DNA of 11,115 nt from UBA6183 sp041302975 (GCA_041302975.1 JBFYQC010000259.1:1-11115); one strand, 5' to 3'. Numbered from the stretch's first letter, positions 1 through 7,020 are shown. The notes: generated by a model not told the origin, from the sequence alone. A program made the numbers and translations.

Positions 1-309
1 GGCGAACGCAGGCGTTGTGAAATAGCACGTGCGTTAGCCGTTAACCCGAAGTTTGTGTTGTTGGACGAACCTTTTGCAGGTATTGATCCCATTGCGGTAG
101 AAGATATTCAGCAAATTGTATCCAAATTAAAGCATAAAAACATTGGTATACTTATTACCGATCACAATGTGCACGAAACTTTAAGTATCGTAGACCGTGC
201 ATATTTATTGTTTGAAGGGAAAATATTAAAAGCCGGTACAGCACGTGAGTTGGCCGATGATGAAATGGTGCGCAAAGTATACCTTGGGCAAAACTTTGTA
301 TTGAGGTAA
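1..309 (+). CDS. lptB: LPS export ABC transporter ATP-binding protein LptB, 3' part only
   Basis: The frame is open from the first base and gives the last 102 residues of an ABC ATPase; the family is usually about 240 residues, so the N-terminal half with Walker A lies outside the window. Visible are the end of the signature motif (GERRRCEIARAL, residues 1-12), Walker B (LLDEP, about 20-24), the D-loop (AGID) and the switch histidine (ITDHNVHET, H56). The GERRR signature, the DHNVHETL stretch and the ending VYLGQNFVLR are characteristic of LptB. LptB is the cytoplasmic ATPase that, with LptF and LptG, pulls lipopolysaccharide from the inner membrane onto the Lpt bridge; this role is family knowledge. 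The downstream lipoprotein gene has its own promoter, partly inside the last lptB codons, so it need not be co-transcribed. The call is fairly secure; another ABC-type ATPase is a remote alternative. Confidence 0.9.
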   Translation, partial: GERRRCEIARALAVNPKFVLLDEPFAGIDPIAVEDIQQIVSKLKHKNIGILITDHNVHETLSIVDRAYLLFEGKILKAGTARELADDEMVRKVYLGQNFVLR

Positions 310-329
310 TTGCTATTTTATTAAATTTG
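301..329 (+). promoter_or_regulatory. Bacteroidota-type promoter for the His-rich lipoprotein gene
   Basis: A perfect TAnnTTTG match (TAAATTTG, 322-329) is preceded by TTG at 301-303, an 18-base gap; TTTG at 295-298 gives 23. Both lie in the usual 17-23 range for the Bacteroidota primary sigma factor. The start codon follows 30 bases after the -7 element. The -33 part lies in the last lptB codons. Predicted by motif only. Confidence 0.55.
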
Positions 330-359
330 ACTCCCGTAATCAATCAAAAAAGAACAACT

Positions 360-605
360 ATGAAAAAAGTATTTGTAACACTTACCATTGCAGGTGCTGC
401 ATTAGCATTCGTGTCGTGTGGTAACGAAGCGCCTAAAACAGATTTAAACGCGCAGGAACAAGCGGCAGTTGATAGCACCGTTGTTAACGATGAGGCTGCA
501 AGCGATTCGTTAGAAGCTGCAATTAAAGCGCAAATTGGTTCAGATATGGATTCTTCTTCAGAAGAAAGCCATGAAGGCCACGACCACGCAGGTCATTCAC
601 ACTAA
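360..605 (+). CDS. Small secreted lipoprotein with histidine-rich C-terminus (unknown function)
   Basis: An 81-residue protein begins with a lipoprotein signal peptide: MKK, a hydrophobic stretch, then FVSC with the likely lipidated cysteine at residue 22. The ATG at 360 is chosen over an in-frame upstream start at 327 because it begins exactly at the signal peptide and lies beyond the predicted promoter. The mature part is acidic and rich in Ala, Ser, Glu and Asp, with low complexity and no recognisable fold. It ends in HEGHDHAGHSH, where five of eleven residues are His, a pattern typical of metal-binding tails; Zn, Cu or Ni binding is inference. It probably sits in the periplasm or outer membrane. 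It has its own promoter and a strong terminator, so it looks monocistronic. I do not recognise a named family. That it is a gene is well supported by signal peptide, promoter and terminator; its function is open. Confidence 0.8.
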   Translation: MKKVFVTLTIAGAALAFVSCGNEAPKTDLNAQEQAAVDSTVVNDEAASDSLEAAIKAQIGSDMDSSSEESHEGHDHAGHSH

Positions 606-622
606 TCAAAAAATTACTCTTT

Positions 623-658
623 AAAGCGACCTTGATTTTTTCGAGGTCGCTTTTTTTT
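623..658 (+). terminator. Intrinsic terminator after the His-rich lipoprotein gene
   Basis: AAAGCGACCT (623-632) pairs perfectly with AGGTCGCTTT (644-653), with a loop of about 11 bases, and the stem runs into a T8 tract (651-658). It starts 17 bases after the stop codon and is a textbook rho-independent terminator. Confidence 0.9.
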
Positions 659-778
659 AATCACTGACTACGTTTTCTAACTTACATAAGATATTAATTT
701 TTAGGCGACAAAAATAAAGTATTAACATTTATTAGGTTTTGTTGTCTTAATTTTTACTTTAGTTCAAATGGTGAGGTT

Positions 779-808
779 TTGAAATAAACAACTCGAATAT
801 TATATTAC
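779..808 (+). promoter_or_regulatory. Possible promoter for the outer-membrane beta-barrel gene
   Basis: TTG at 779-781 is followed after 19 bases by TATATTAC (801-808), which matches TAnnTTTG at four of six fixed positions. The spacing and the 20-base distance to the ATG at 829 fit the other promoters in the window, but the -7 element is imperfect. The rest of 659-828 is AT-rich and I see no other element in it. Confidence 0.3.
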
Positions 809-828
809 GACATATTTTAAAACCTTAT

Positions 829-1425
829 ATGAAAAAAATCCTTTTAGCTGCAACAGCAGTATTGTGCCTGTCGAGCGCATCAAAAGCCCAAATTGATTTC
901 GAAAACCTAAGTATTGGCGTTGGTGTGCAACCAACCTATTATTTTGCTATTAGTCAAGGTACCTTACTTAACCCAATGGTAAAAGTTCAGTATGAACTTG
1001 ATGATGAAACCTCTTTTGGTTATTTTGATTTTTCAATGCCTTCATTTTCATCAGAAGGAAAAGATGATTTAGGAATAGGCTACACTGAAAAAACCAGCTA
1101 TCTTAATTTTAACCTTGGATACGGAAGATACTTAGTGGGTGAATCTGATGACAACTTCAACTTTTACGGAAAAGTTGGCGGTGGACTAAGCACATTTAGT
1201 AATACATACACTAAAGGTAATGTTAATGATGAATTTGCTGATGGAGGTTGGACCATTAATTTAGGTGTTGGTGCGAGTTTTGGTATAAATGATCAAATAC
1301 GTGCATTTGTAGAGCCTACTTGGGTATTTGCCAGCGGAACCTACAATTCACAAACTGGTTCAACTGCTACATACGGACTGGGTAACGTTAATGCCAACAT
1401 TGGTGTTAAATACCGTTTTAACTAA
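829..1425 (+). CDS. Outer-membrane beta-barrel protein (porin-like, small)
   Basis: A 198-residue protein begins with a clear Sec signal peptide: MKK, a hydrophobic core LLAATAVLCL, and probable cleavage after SKA at residue 20. The mature part is made of short alternating polar/aromatic segments such as FGYFDFSM, YLNFNLGYGRYL, FNFYGKVGGGL, WTINLGVGASFG, IRAFVEPTWVF and NANIGVKYRF, separated by polar turns. This is the pattern of transmembrane beta strands, and its length fits a barrel of about eight strands. The C-terminal strand ends in an aromatic residue near the terminus (YRFN), as outer-membrane proteins usually do. No catalytic motif is visible. It is transcribed alone, between an upstream terminator and a shared terminator downstream. 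The broad outer-membrane beta-barrel class is well supported; substrate or exact role cannot be read from the sequence. Confidence 0.85.
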   Translation: MKKILLAATAVLCLSSASKAQIDFENLSIGVGVQPTYYFAISQGTLLNPMVKVQYELDDETSFGYFDFSMPSFSSEGKDDLGIGYTEKTSYLNFNLGYGRYLVGESDDNFNFYGKVGGGLSTFSNTYTKGNVNDEFADGGWTINLGVGASFGINDQIRAFVEPTWVFASGTYNSQTGSTATYGLGNVNANIGVKYRFN

Positions 1426-1448
1426 TACATATAGTACAAAAGTATTTC

Positions 1449-1477
1449 AAAAGAGGCTGCTTCGGCAGCCTCTTTTC
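1449..1477. terminator. Bidirectional terminator with UUCG tetraloop
   Basis: A 12-base perfect stem (1449-1460 with 1465-1476) closes on TTCG, giving the extra-stable C(UUCG)G tetraloop in plus-strand RNA. It lies between the convergent beta-barrel gene (stop 1425) and the YfiM-like gene (stop 1489). The flanking AAAA and TTTT let it work in both directions, although the U tract is short. Confidence 0.8.
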
Positions 1478-1488
1478 GTTTAACGTAT

Positions 1489-2412
1489 TTACCAAAATGC
1501 CCAATATCCTTTGGTTTGCGGACCTAACTGCAAAGTTGGCAATGGTAATTTTATATGATTCAATGTGTACGTAAATACCCGTTTAAATGCAGTATTTTGT
1601 TTGATGATTTTTCGCCAATCCACATCAACACTCACATAATACTCAAAACTTCCTTTGCCTTTATTCACTTCTAAATTCTGTCCGGTATAGTACAAGTTTA
1701 AATCATTAGCTACTCCCCAACCGCCACACACACTCAAAAAATCAGGCCATAACTTTTCTACTTTACTTCCTTTGGGTAACCAATCATTCACACTTGCAGA
1801 TAGCCAATAAGTTTGATTCATGTAATCATCAATCAATTGTGCATATGGAAACTGTTGGTAGTAATAATCATCGTGCTTGTAGTAACTTAACTTAATTTGT
1901 AATGCACGGGTAGTAGGAACATGGTATTGCAACAACGGCCAAAAACTGCCTGCTGCACCGGCACCTAAATCACCAAAACTAAAACCATAGGTGGGTGCAT
2001 AAGCATCCTTTACTTCAATAAAGGCTTGTATGGCAGTACCGGCTATTCCTCCGTATAATAATGCTTTTTTGCGTTGTACACCCGACCATTCAAAAGCTAC
2101 ACCAAATAAATCGGCCGACATAGCACCACCAATAAAATGAGCCGCCTTGTCCATGTTTTTGGCATAACGATAATCCATATCGTGATCAATTTTAAATGTA
2201 GATTGTTGATCTTTCCACCAAACGTTTTGCAAGTAGGCATAAGTACCCGCTAAGGCCAAAGTTGTTGTACCTGCAACAATGGCAACACGTTTGGGTTTAA
2301 CTACCTTTAAGCTGTCGGGTAAAACGATGGGGGTTGATGCATGACTTTTCGCGCAAATGATGCACAACATCAAACAAAAAAATAGAGGTATAAAGTTTAA
2401 GCGCTTAAACAT
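1489..2412 (-). CDS. YfiM/DUF2279-like envelope protein
   Basis: A 307-residue protein starts with MFKRLNF and a long hydrophobic segment (residues 8-21), read as a signal peptide with possible cleavage near SHAS. A second hydrophobic stretch lies at 43-61. The central part holds the features I associate with DUF2279/YfiM proteins: DKAAHFIGG (88-96), a Gly/Ala-rich segment (120-131), EVKDAY (133-138) and GFSFGDLGAGAAGS (143-156). The conserved His, Glu and Asp resemble the polar pattern of VanZ-like membrane proteins. The last 140 residues are Tyr- and Trp-rich and may be beta structure. The ATG at 2412 is preferred to an in-frame start at 2469, which would overlap the preceding gene and place 19 polar residues before the signal peptide. 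It lies 37 bases after the efflux adaptor gene and probably shares its transcript. Molecular function is unknown. Confidence 0.7.
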   Translation of the reverse strand: MFKRLNFIPLFFCLMLCIICAKSHASTPIVLPDSLKVVKPKRVAIVAGTTTLALAGTYAYLQNVWWKDQQSTFKIDHDMDYRYAKNMDKAAHFIGGAMSADLFGVAFEWSGVQRKKALLYGGIAGTAIQAFIEVKDAYAPTYGFSFGDLGAGAAGSFWPLLQYHVPTTRALQIKLSYYKHDDYYYQQFPYAQLIDDYMNQTYWLSASVNDWLPKGSKVEKLWPDFLSVCGGWGVANDLNLYYTGQNLEVNKGKGSFEYYVSVDVDWRKIIKQNTAFKRVFTYTLNHIKLPLPTLQLGPQTKGYWAFW

Positions 2413-2449
2413 GCAGCACAATGATAACAAATAAATTTGATGTGCTTGT

Positions 2450-3838
2450 TTATTCGGGTTTACTCTCAAAAAGTTCGTCTTTAGCTACCTTTTTAACCGA
2501 AGTATTGTTTTTTAGAGTGCGTGTTATAGCGCTAAATGGTGCGGAAACAACCTCATCTCCCACTTGTAACCCTTCCTTAATTTCAATAAGCTTATCGTTT
2601 TGTATACCCGTTTTTACAGCGCGTAAAACAACCTTACCATCATTAAAAACAAAAACCATCTCTTGTTCATCTGTAGATTTTTTGGTTGAAGAACCAGAGG
2701 TTGATTTACGTTTAACAGCAATACCTTCCGTTTTGGTGCTATCTAACTCCGACTTATCACGCATAGTAACCGACTCGATTGGAATAGTAACAACATCATT
2801 TACAGATTGCGTTTGCACATCAACTGAAGCTGACATCCCAGGACGAAACACGTTACGCTTAGTACCATATTGAGCAGACAAATCAGCATAGGAAGAACGC
2901 AGTATGCGAATTTTCACCACAAAGTTTGTTACCTGATCACTGGTTGTGGCCGATGTGGTTGTGGCCGAGTTCGCAATCTCAGTAACAATGCCTTTAAATT
3001 TACGAGTACCATATGCATCTACTTCAACCAATGAAGTATCGCCCAAAGCCACTTTTACAATATCATTTTCATTAACATCAACGCTAACCTCCATGTCGTT
3101 TAAGTTAGCAATTCGCATCATTTCTGTTCCAGCCATTTGTGATGTACCAACTACACGCTCGCCCTTCTCTACACTTAATTTTGATACCACACCATTTACC
3201 GGTGCAAAAATTTCGGTGCGCGATAGATTTTTGGTTGATTCTTTTAACGTTGCCTCCTGGCTTTGTACAGTAAATTGTGAAGCTGATATGTTTTGTTTGG
3301 CTGATTCTACTTCAGCCTTTGCTGTCACATAAGTTGATTTTGCCGTTTCAAACTCAGCATCACTCAAAAGCTTCTCTTGGTATAATTTGGTGTTACGTTG
3401 AAACTGTTTTTCCAATTCTGTAAGCTTAGCCTCAGCTTGCAATAAACGTGCTCTTGAACTTGCTAAATTAGCCTTCGAATTATTTAAAGCAGCCTCGGTT
3501 CTTGCCAATGCAGATTGATACAACTCAGGATCAATACGAGCCAGCAACTGTCCTGCCCTTACCGAATCACCTTCTTTTACATACAATTCACGTATCTCAC
3601 CCGATACATCACTACTAATTTTTACCTCCACCTCGGGTTGAATTTTACCATTAGCCGTTACACTTTCAGTAATAGAGGCTTTTTCTGCTTTTGTTGTGGC
3701 TACTTTCACCAAATCATCGCCACCAATCCATCCTGATTTTTTTCCAATAACCAACACCAATAGAAGCACAATTACGGCTATCCCTAAAAATAACAATAAA
3801 CGATTACTTCTCTTTTTTTGATTTTCTATTTTACTCAT
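2450..3838 (-). CDS. Efflux/export periplasmic adaptor (HlyD/MacA-like membrane fusion protein)
   Basis: A 462-residue adaptor. After a basic cytoplasmic N-terminus comes one transmembrane helix (13-32). Then follow the first lipoyl half (70-101, ending GQLLARIDPE), a long Ala/Glu/Lys/Gln-rich coiled-coil hairpin (104-203), the second lipoyl half (207-245, with APVNGVVSKL), a beta-barrel domain (247-345, ending FRPGMSASVDV) and a membrane-proximal domain (346-435). At the hairpin tip R148, L152 and S159 have the R-x3-L-x6-S spacing of the RLS motif by which adaptors bind TolC-type channels. This agrees with the TolC-family gene only 4 bases upstream, probably translationally coupled. The membrane-proximal domain carries a Ser/Thr/Lys-rich insertion (about 362-393). 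Such adaptors link an inner-membrane pump to the outer-membrane channel; the adjacent genes encode no pump, so ABC/MacB-type or RND partnership cannot be decided here. Confidence 0.92.
   Translation of the reverse strand: MSKIENQKKRSNRLLLFLGIAVIVLLLVLVIGKKSGWIGGDDLVKVATTKAEKASITESVTANGKIQPEVEVKISSDVSGEIRELYVKEGDSVRAGQLLARIDPELYQSALARTEAALNNSKANLASSRARLLQAEAKLTELEKQFQRNTKLYQEKLLSDAEFETAKSTYVTAKAEVESAKQNISASQFTVQSQEATLKESTKNLSRTEIFAPVNGVVSKLSVEKGERVVGTSQMAGTEMMRIANLNDMEVSVDVNENDIVKVALGDTSLVEVDAYGTRKFKGIVTEIANSATTTSATTSDQVTNFVVKIRILRSSYADLSAQYGTKRNVFRPGMSASVDVQTQSVNDVVTIPIESVTMRDKSELDSTKTEGIAVKRKSTSGSSTKKSTDEQEMVFVFNDGKVVLRAVKTGIQNDKLIEIKEGLQVGDEVVSAPFSAITRTLKNNTSVKKVAKDELFESKPE
2941..2970 (-). 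repeat. 15-base imperfect tandem duplication inside the adaptor gene
   Basis: Bases 2941-2955 and 2956-2970 share their first 13 bases (TGGTTGTGGCCGA). On the coding strand the copies give the repeated residues SATTT-SATTS at about 291-300, in a loop of the beta-barrel domain. It is probably a small in-frame duplication in a tolerant loop. Confidence 0.6.
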
Positions 3839-3842
3839 AAAG

Positions 3843-5285
3843 TTAGTATAGCGGTTTTCCTAAATAAAAATCAAGCACTTTACGTCTGAATAACAACTCG
3901 TATTTTGCTTGCAATAAACTTGTTTCGGCTTGTAAATATTGATTCTTAGCCGTTATATAATCTGTTGTATTTAAAGCACCTAAAGCAAACTGCGTTTCGG
4001 CCAACGAGAGAGATTCTTTATTGGCTGCAAAGTTATCGTTGCTTGCTGCAAAACGTTTTTGTGCAGACTGAAAATCTAGATATGCTTGATTAACATTTTT
4101 ATATACATCAAGCTCTGTTTGCTTTTTATTTAAATCCGCACTCAATTGATTAATGCGCTGCTTTTGTATGTTAGTATTTACTTGCCAACCATTAAACAAA
4201 GGTAAACTAAATGTAAATCCTATTGATTTACCTAAGTTTCTATCAAACTGATCGTTAAAAGGTGTAACCTCTGTTTCAGAATATCGAATCATAGGTGAAT
4301 ATACAGGCACTCCAAAACTATCAATACCTATTTGCGTTAAACTAGTGTTTGGTGAACCAACGCCTCGTGTACTTTGCGTACTGTAGAAAGAATTTAACCC
4401 GCCACTCATTAATATGCGTGGACTTCTACCGCCCAAAGCCATGGTATAACTAATGCGTGCACTTTCTGCACGAAATTTTGCAGCTTTCACTTCAGGGCTA
4501 CGTAATAAAAAATCTTCATAAATTTGAGTAGCCGTTTTGGTTTCTTTCTCGACAGAAAATTGCGAGCTATCCGGTTTAACAATTTTATTAGCCGGGTCAG
4601 GCTCTACATTCATCAACTGCCACAAAGTTAAATAAGCCTGATCTAGCTGGGTTTGTGCCAATACCAATTGAGACTCTTCATTTGCATATTGAGATTTTAC
4701 TTGTAAAAATTTTAACCTGCTGGATGCTCCCAAATCAAACAATTTTTGCTGTCGGTTTAACTGCTCTTTGGTAGCAGCAGCTTGCAACATACGTGCTTCC
4801 ACAATTTCCTTATTTAGCAATACCTGCATAAACGCATTGGCCACTTGCAACCCCAAATTATTTTTTGCCGCTGCTACATCATATTCAATAGCATTGGTAT
4901 TTTTTTGTTGCAACCTGATATTATTGGTGGTTTGAAAACCATTGAACAAGGTTACGGAACTGTTTAAACTAAAATTATTGCTTCTAAAAGTTACGTCACG
5001 TTGTGTACTATTAGTTATAGGATTGATGGCAAAACCGGTATTGTAATTATTGGTTACTTGTGCATTTAAATTGGGTAAAGCCGACATTTTACTCTGAAAT
5101 CGGTCTGCCTGCGCAGTATTTAAACTGAGCTCCCTTTGCTTTACATTGATGTTATTTTTTAAAGCCAAATCAACACACTGTTGTAATGTGTATACTTGGC
5201 CTAGAACTTGAGCGTGTATTTGTAAAGTAAAAATTAATGCGAATACCATTAATTTGCACCTTAATACAATTGAACTGGTTTTCAT
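3843..5285 (-). CDS. TolC-family outer-membrane efflux protein
   Basis: A 480-residue protein with an N-terminal signal peptide (basic start, hydrophobic LMVFALIFTL, cleavage likely near HAQ at residue 26). The mature protein opens with YTLQQCVDLALKNN, the typical entry helix of outer-membrane efflux proteins. Two similar OEP repeats follow, each with long heptad-like helices (for example the NAFMQVLLNKEIVEARML region, and near the end QAYLDFQSAQKRF and SLSLAETQFALGALN) and beta-strand segments (NAQVTNNYNTG, IGFTFSLPLFNGW). LFNG occurs in both halves, as expected for the internal duplication. Trimers form an outer-membrane channel with a periplasmic tunnel; this is family knowledge. It is the first gene of the unit with the adaptor gene 4 bases downstream. 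The ATG at 5285 keeps the basic signal-peptide N-terminus and lies 21 bases after a good promoter element. Confidence 0.92.
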   Translation of the reverse strand: MKTSSIVLRCKLMVFALIFTLQIHAQVLGQVYTLQQCVDLALKNNINVKQRELSLNTAQADRFQSKMSALPNLNAQVTNNYNTGFAINPITNSTQRDVTFRSNNFSLNSSVTLFNGFQTTNNIRLQQKNTNAIEYDVAAAKNNLGLQVANAFMQVLLNKEIVEARMLQAAATKEQLNRQQKLFDLGASSRLKFLQVKSQYANEESQLVLAQTQLDQAYLTLWQLMNVEPDPANKIVKPDSSQFSVEKETKTATQIYEDFLLRSPEVKAAKFRAESARISYTMALGGRSPRILMSGGLNSFYSTQSTRGVGSPNTSLTQIGIDSFGVPVYSPMIRYSETEVTPFNDQFDRNLGKSIGFTFSLPLFNGWQVNTNIQKQRINQLSADLNKKQTELDVYKNVNQAYLDFQSAQKRFAASNDNFAANKESLSLAETQFALGALNTTDYITAKNQYLQAETSLLQAKYELLFRRKVLDFYLGKPLY

Positions 5286-5306
5286 TTAGTACAAAAGCTA
5301 TTTACG

Positions 5307-5339
5307 CAAAAGTAATGTTTAAACACACAATACCTTCAA
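5307..5339 (-). promoter_or_regulatory. Bacteroidota-type promoter for the tolC-adaptor unit
   Basis: On the minus strand TACTTTTG (5314-5307) is a perfect TAnnTTTG element. TTG at 5339-5337 lies 22 bases upstream of it. The tolC-family start codon follows 21 bases after the -7 element. The element abuts the ATG of the divergent deacetylase gene, and the -33 part lies inside that gene's first ten codons. Confidence 0.6.
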
Positions 5340-5923
5340 TATTTCCGTTAATTGCGCCCAATGTTACATGGAAGGTGAAAACAAGCGATAAAGTATTGTA
5401 TTTAACTTTTGATGATGGCCCTCACCCTAGGATTACTCCATTGGTTTTAAACATTTTAGATGAATACAATGCCAAAGCTACTTTTTTTTGTGTAGGGGAA
5501 AATGTGAATAAATACCCAGACACTTTTAATCAAATTATAAGCAAAGGACATGCAGTAGGTAACCATACCCATAACCACATTAAAGGTTGGAAAAACACAA
5601 ATATGGTTTATTTTGATAACATCAAAAGAGCAGCTGAGGTGATTCCATCTAAACTTTTCCGCCCACCTTACGGACGTATTAAACCATCACAAATAAAAAT
5701 GCTAAAGCACGACTACCGCATTGTGATGTGGAGCATTTTAACCCGCGATTATGATAAAAATTTAAACCCACATATTGCACTTAAACATTTAAATAAATTA
5801 ACTAAACCAGGTGATGTGATTGTTTTCCATGATAGCGAAAAGGCTGAGCAAAACATGTTGATTATACTAAAAGGTATGTTGCAACATTTTCATCAATTAC
5901 AATATTCATTTAAAGCCTTATGA
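5315..5923 (+). CDS. Polysaccharide deacetylase family protein (NodB homology, CE4)
   Basis: A 202-residue protein consisting almost entirely of a NodB-type de-N-acetylase domain. All five motifs are visible: TFDDGP (31-36, base D33 and metal ligand D34), HTHNH (metal ligands H84 and H88), RPPYG (116-120), W139 with a downstream Asp (D145 or D147), and FHDS with the catalytic His at 172. The enzyme should therefore be a metal-dependent deacetylase of N-acetyl sugars in peptidoglycan or another glycan; which substrate is unknown. No signal peptide or membrane helix is seen, so the protein may be cytoplasmic or exported by an unrecognised route. The ATG at 5315 is chosen because an in-frame start at 5237 would overlap the divergent tolC gene and add residues unlike the family. 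Its stop overlaps the glycosyltransferase start (ATGA). I found no convincing promoter upstream. Confidence 0.9.
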   Translation: MFKHTIPSIFPLIAPNVTWKVKTSDKVLYLTFDDGPHPRITPLVLNILDEYNAKATFFCVGENVNKYPDTFNQIISKGHAVGNHTHNHIKGWKNTNMVYFDNIKRAAEVIPSKLFRPPYGRIKPSQIKMLKHDYRIVMWSILTRDYDKNLNPHIALKHLNKLTKPGDVIVFHDSEKAEQNMLIILKGMLQHFHQLQYSFKAL

Positions 5924-7020
5924 TTTTTTTTGTAGTTGGGTTGATGTCTTTGTTCGTGTGCATTCAATTCATGAATGCTATAGTTACCATTAGTTCCGGT
6001 TTTGATGAACCACATAAAAAATTATCTGATGATGAATTACCAGAAATAAGTGTACTTGTTGCAGCACGTAACGAGGAAAAAAACATTACTGCTTGTATTG
6101 AACATTTACTCATTCAAAATTACCCTAAACATAAGTTTCATATTTTAATAGGCAACGATCAATCGGATGATAATACAGCAAAAATTGTTGATGAGTTGAT
6201 AGCAAAACATGATAACATCAAACAAATTCACATCATACAGCAATTGGGCAAAGCACGCGGCAAGGCCAATGTTTTGGCACAATTGGCACAAGTAGCAAAA
6301 GGTGATTATTATTTAATTACAGATGCTGACATACAAGTTTCTAATAATTGGGCAAGAACTTTAATAAATTTTTTTAAACCCGGTATTGGTATTGTAAGCG
6401 GCACTACTATAGTTAAAGGCAATGGGTTTTTGGCCAACATGCAACATATAGATTGGTTGTATTTTATGGGACTGCTATTAAGTTTTAACCGGCTTCGTAT
6501 ACCGAGCACTGCTGTGGGAAATAATATGGCCGTTACTAAAGATGCCTACTTGAGTACGGGGGGGTACGAAAACATTAATTTTAGCGTAACTGAAGATTAT
6601 AAGCTTTTTCAACAAATACGTGAAAAAGAATATCGAACCGTAAACATGATTAACCCAAATGCAATAAATTTTTCGGCAGCCGCAGCAGATTTAAATACCC
6701 TGTTAAATCAGCGTAAACGTTGGCTTACAGGTGCAATGGAATTACCCTTCTATTGGTGGATGATTTTCGTTGTTTATGGTTCGTTTTGGATTGCCTTTGG
6801 TGTTTGCTTTTTCATTAACACAACTACTGCGTTGACATTTTTAGCCCTTAAATTTTTAATACAAAGTGTAACCATTATTTGGCAACAAAGACAACTTGAT
6901 ATTCAGCCCAAATTATTCTATTTATTATGGTACGAAGTGTATACATTAGGATTAACTTTGTTAACTATTTTTTACTTTACCATTCCTAAAAAGCTAAATT
7001 GGAAAAACAGATATTATTAA
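5920..7020 (+). CDS. Membrane-anchored family 2 glycosyltransferase
   Basis: A 366-residue protein with an N-terminal transmembrane helix (2-24), a GT-A catalytic domain (about 41-270) and two or three C-terminal helices (about 279-320 and 332-355). Catalytic signatures are the nucleotide-binding start EISVLVAARNEE (42-53), the first Asp cluster GNDQSDDNT (78-86), the metal-binding TDADI (134-138), VTED with the presumed base (223-226), and Q264-x2-R267-W268, the QxxRW motif of processive and related GT2 enzymes. The reaction is transfer of a sugar from a nucleotide-sugar donor, with acceptor unknown; the site is the inner face of the inner membrane. The start overlaps the deacetylase stop (ATGA), implying coupled translation and a joint glycan pathway. 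A G7 tract at 6558-6564 lies in the catalytic domain. The TatD gene follows after 2 bases. Confidence 0.9.
   Translation: MIFFVVGLMSLFVCIQFMNAIVTISSGFDEPHKKLSDDELPEISVLVAARNEEKNITACIEHLLIQNYPKHKFHILIGNDQSDDNTAKIVDELIAKHDNIKQIHIIQQLGKARGKANVLAQLAQVAKGDYYLITDADIQVSNNWARTLINFFKPGIGIVSGTTIVKGNGFLANMQHIDWLYFMGLLLSFNRLRIPSTAVGNNMAVTKDAYLSTGGYENINFSVTEDYKLFQQIREKEYRTVNMINPNAINFSAAAADLNTLLNQRKRWLTGAMELPFYWWMIFVVYGSFWIAFGVCFFINTTTALTFLALKFLIQSVTIIWQQRQLDIQPKLFYLLWYEVYTLGLTLLTIFYFTIPKKLNWKNRYY

Noticed and set aside
2413..2449. Possible separate promoter for the YfiM-like gene (TTTATTTG on the minus strand, 2435-2428)
   Set aside because: The second conserved base is wrong; co-transcription with the adaptor is the simpler reading.
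2421..3332. Open frames on the plus strand opposite the adaptor gene
   Set aside because: They are Ser/Thr-rich antisense shadows of a well-supported coding sequence, without signal peptide, domain or promoter.
5482..5489. T8 run in the deacetylase gene, and a similar T8 at 5924-5931 at the start of the glycosyltransferase
   Set aside because: They encode expected Phe-rich residues (ATFFC and MIFF) and T runs are common in AT-rich DNA, so slippage switching is not specially suggested.
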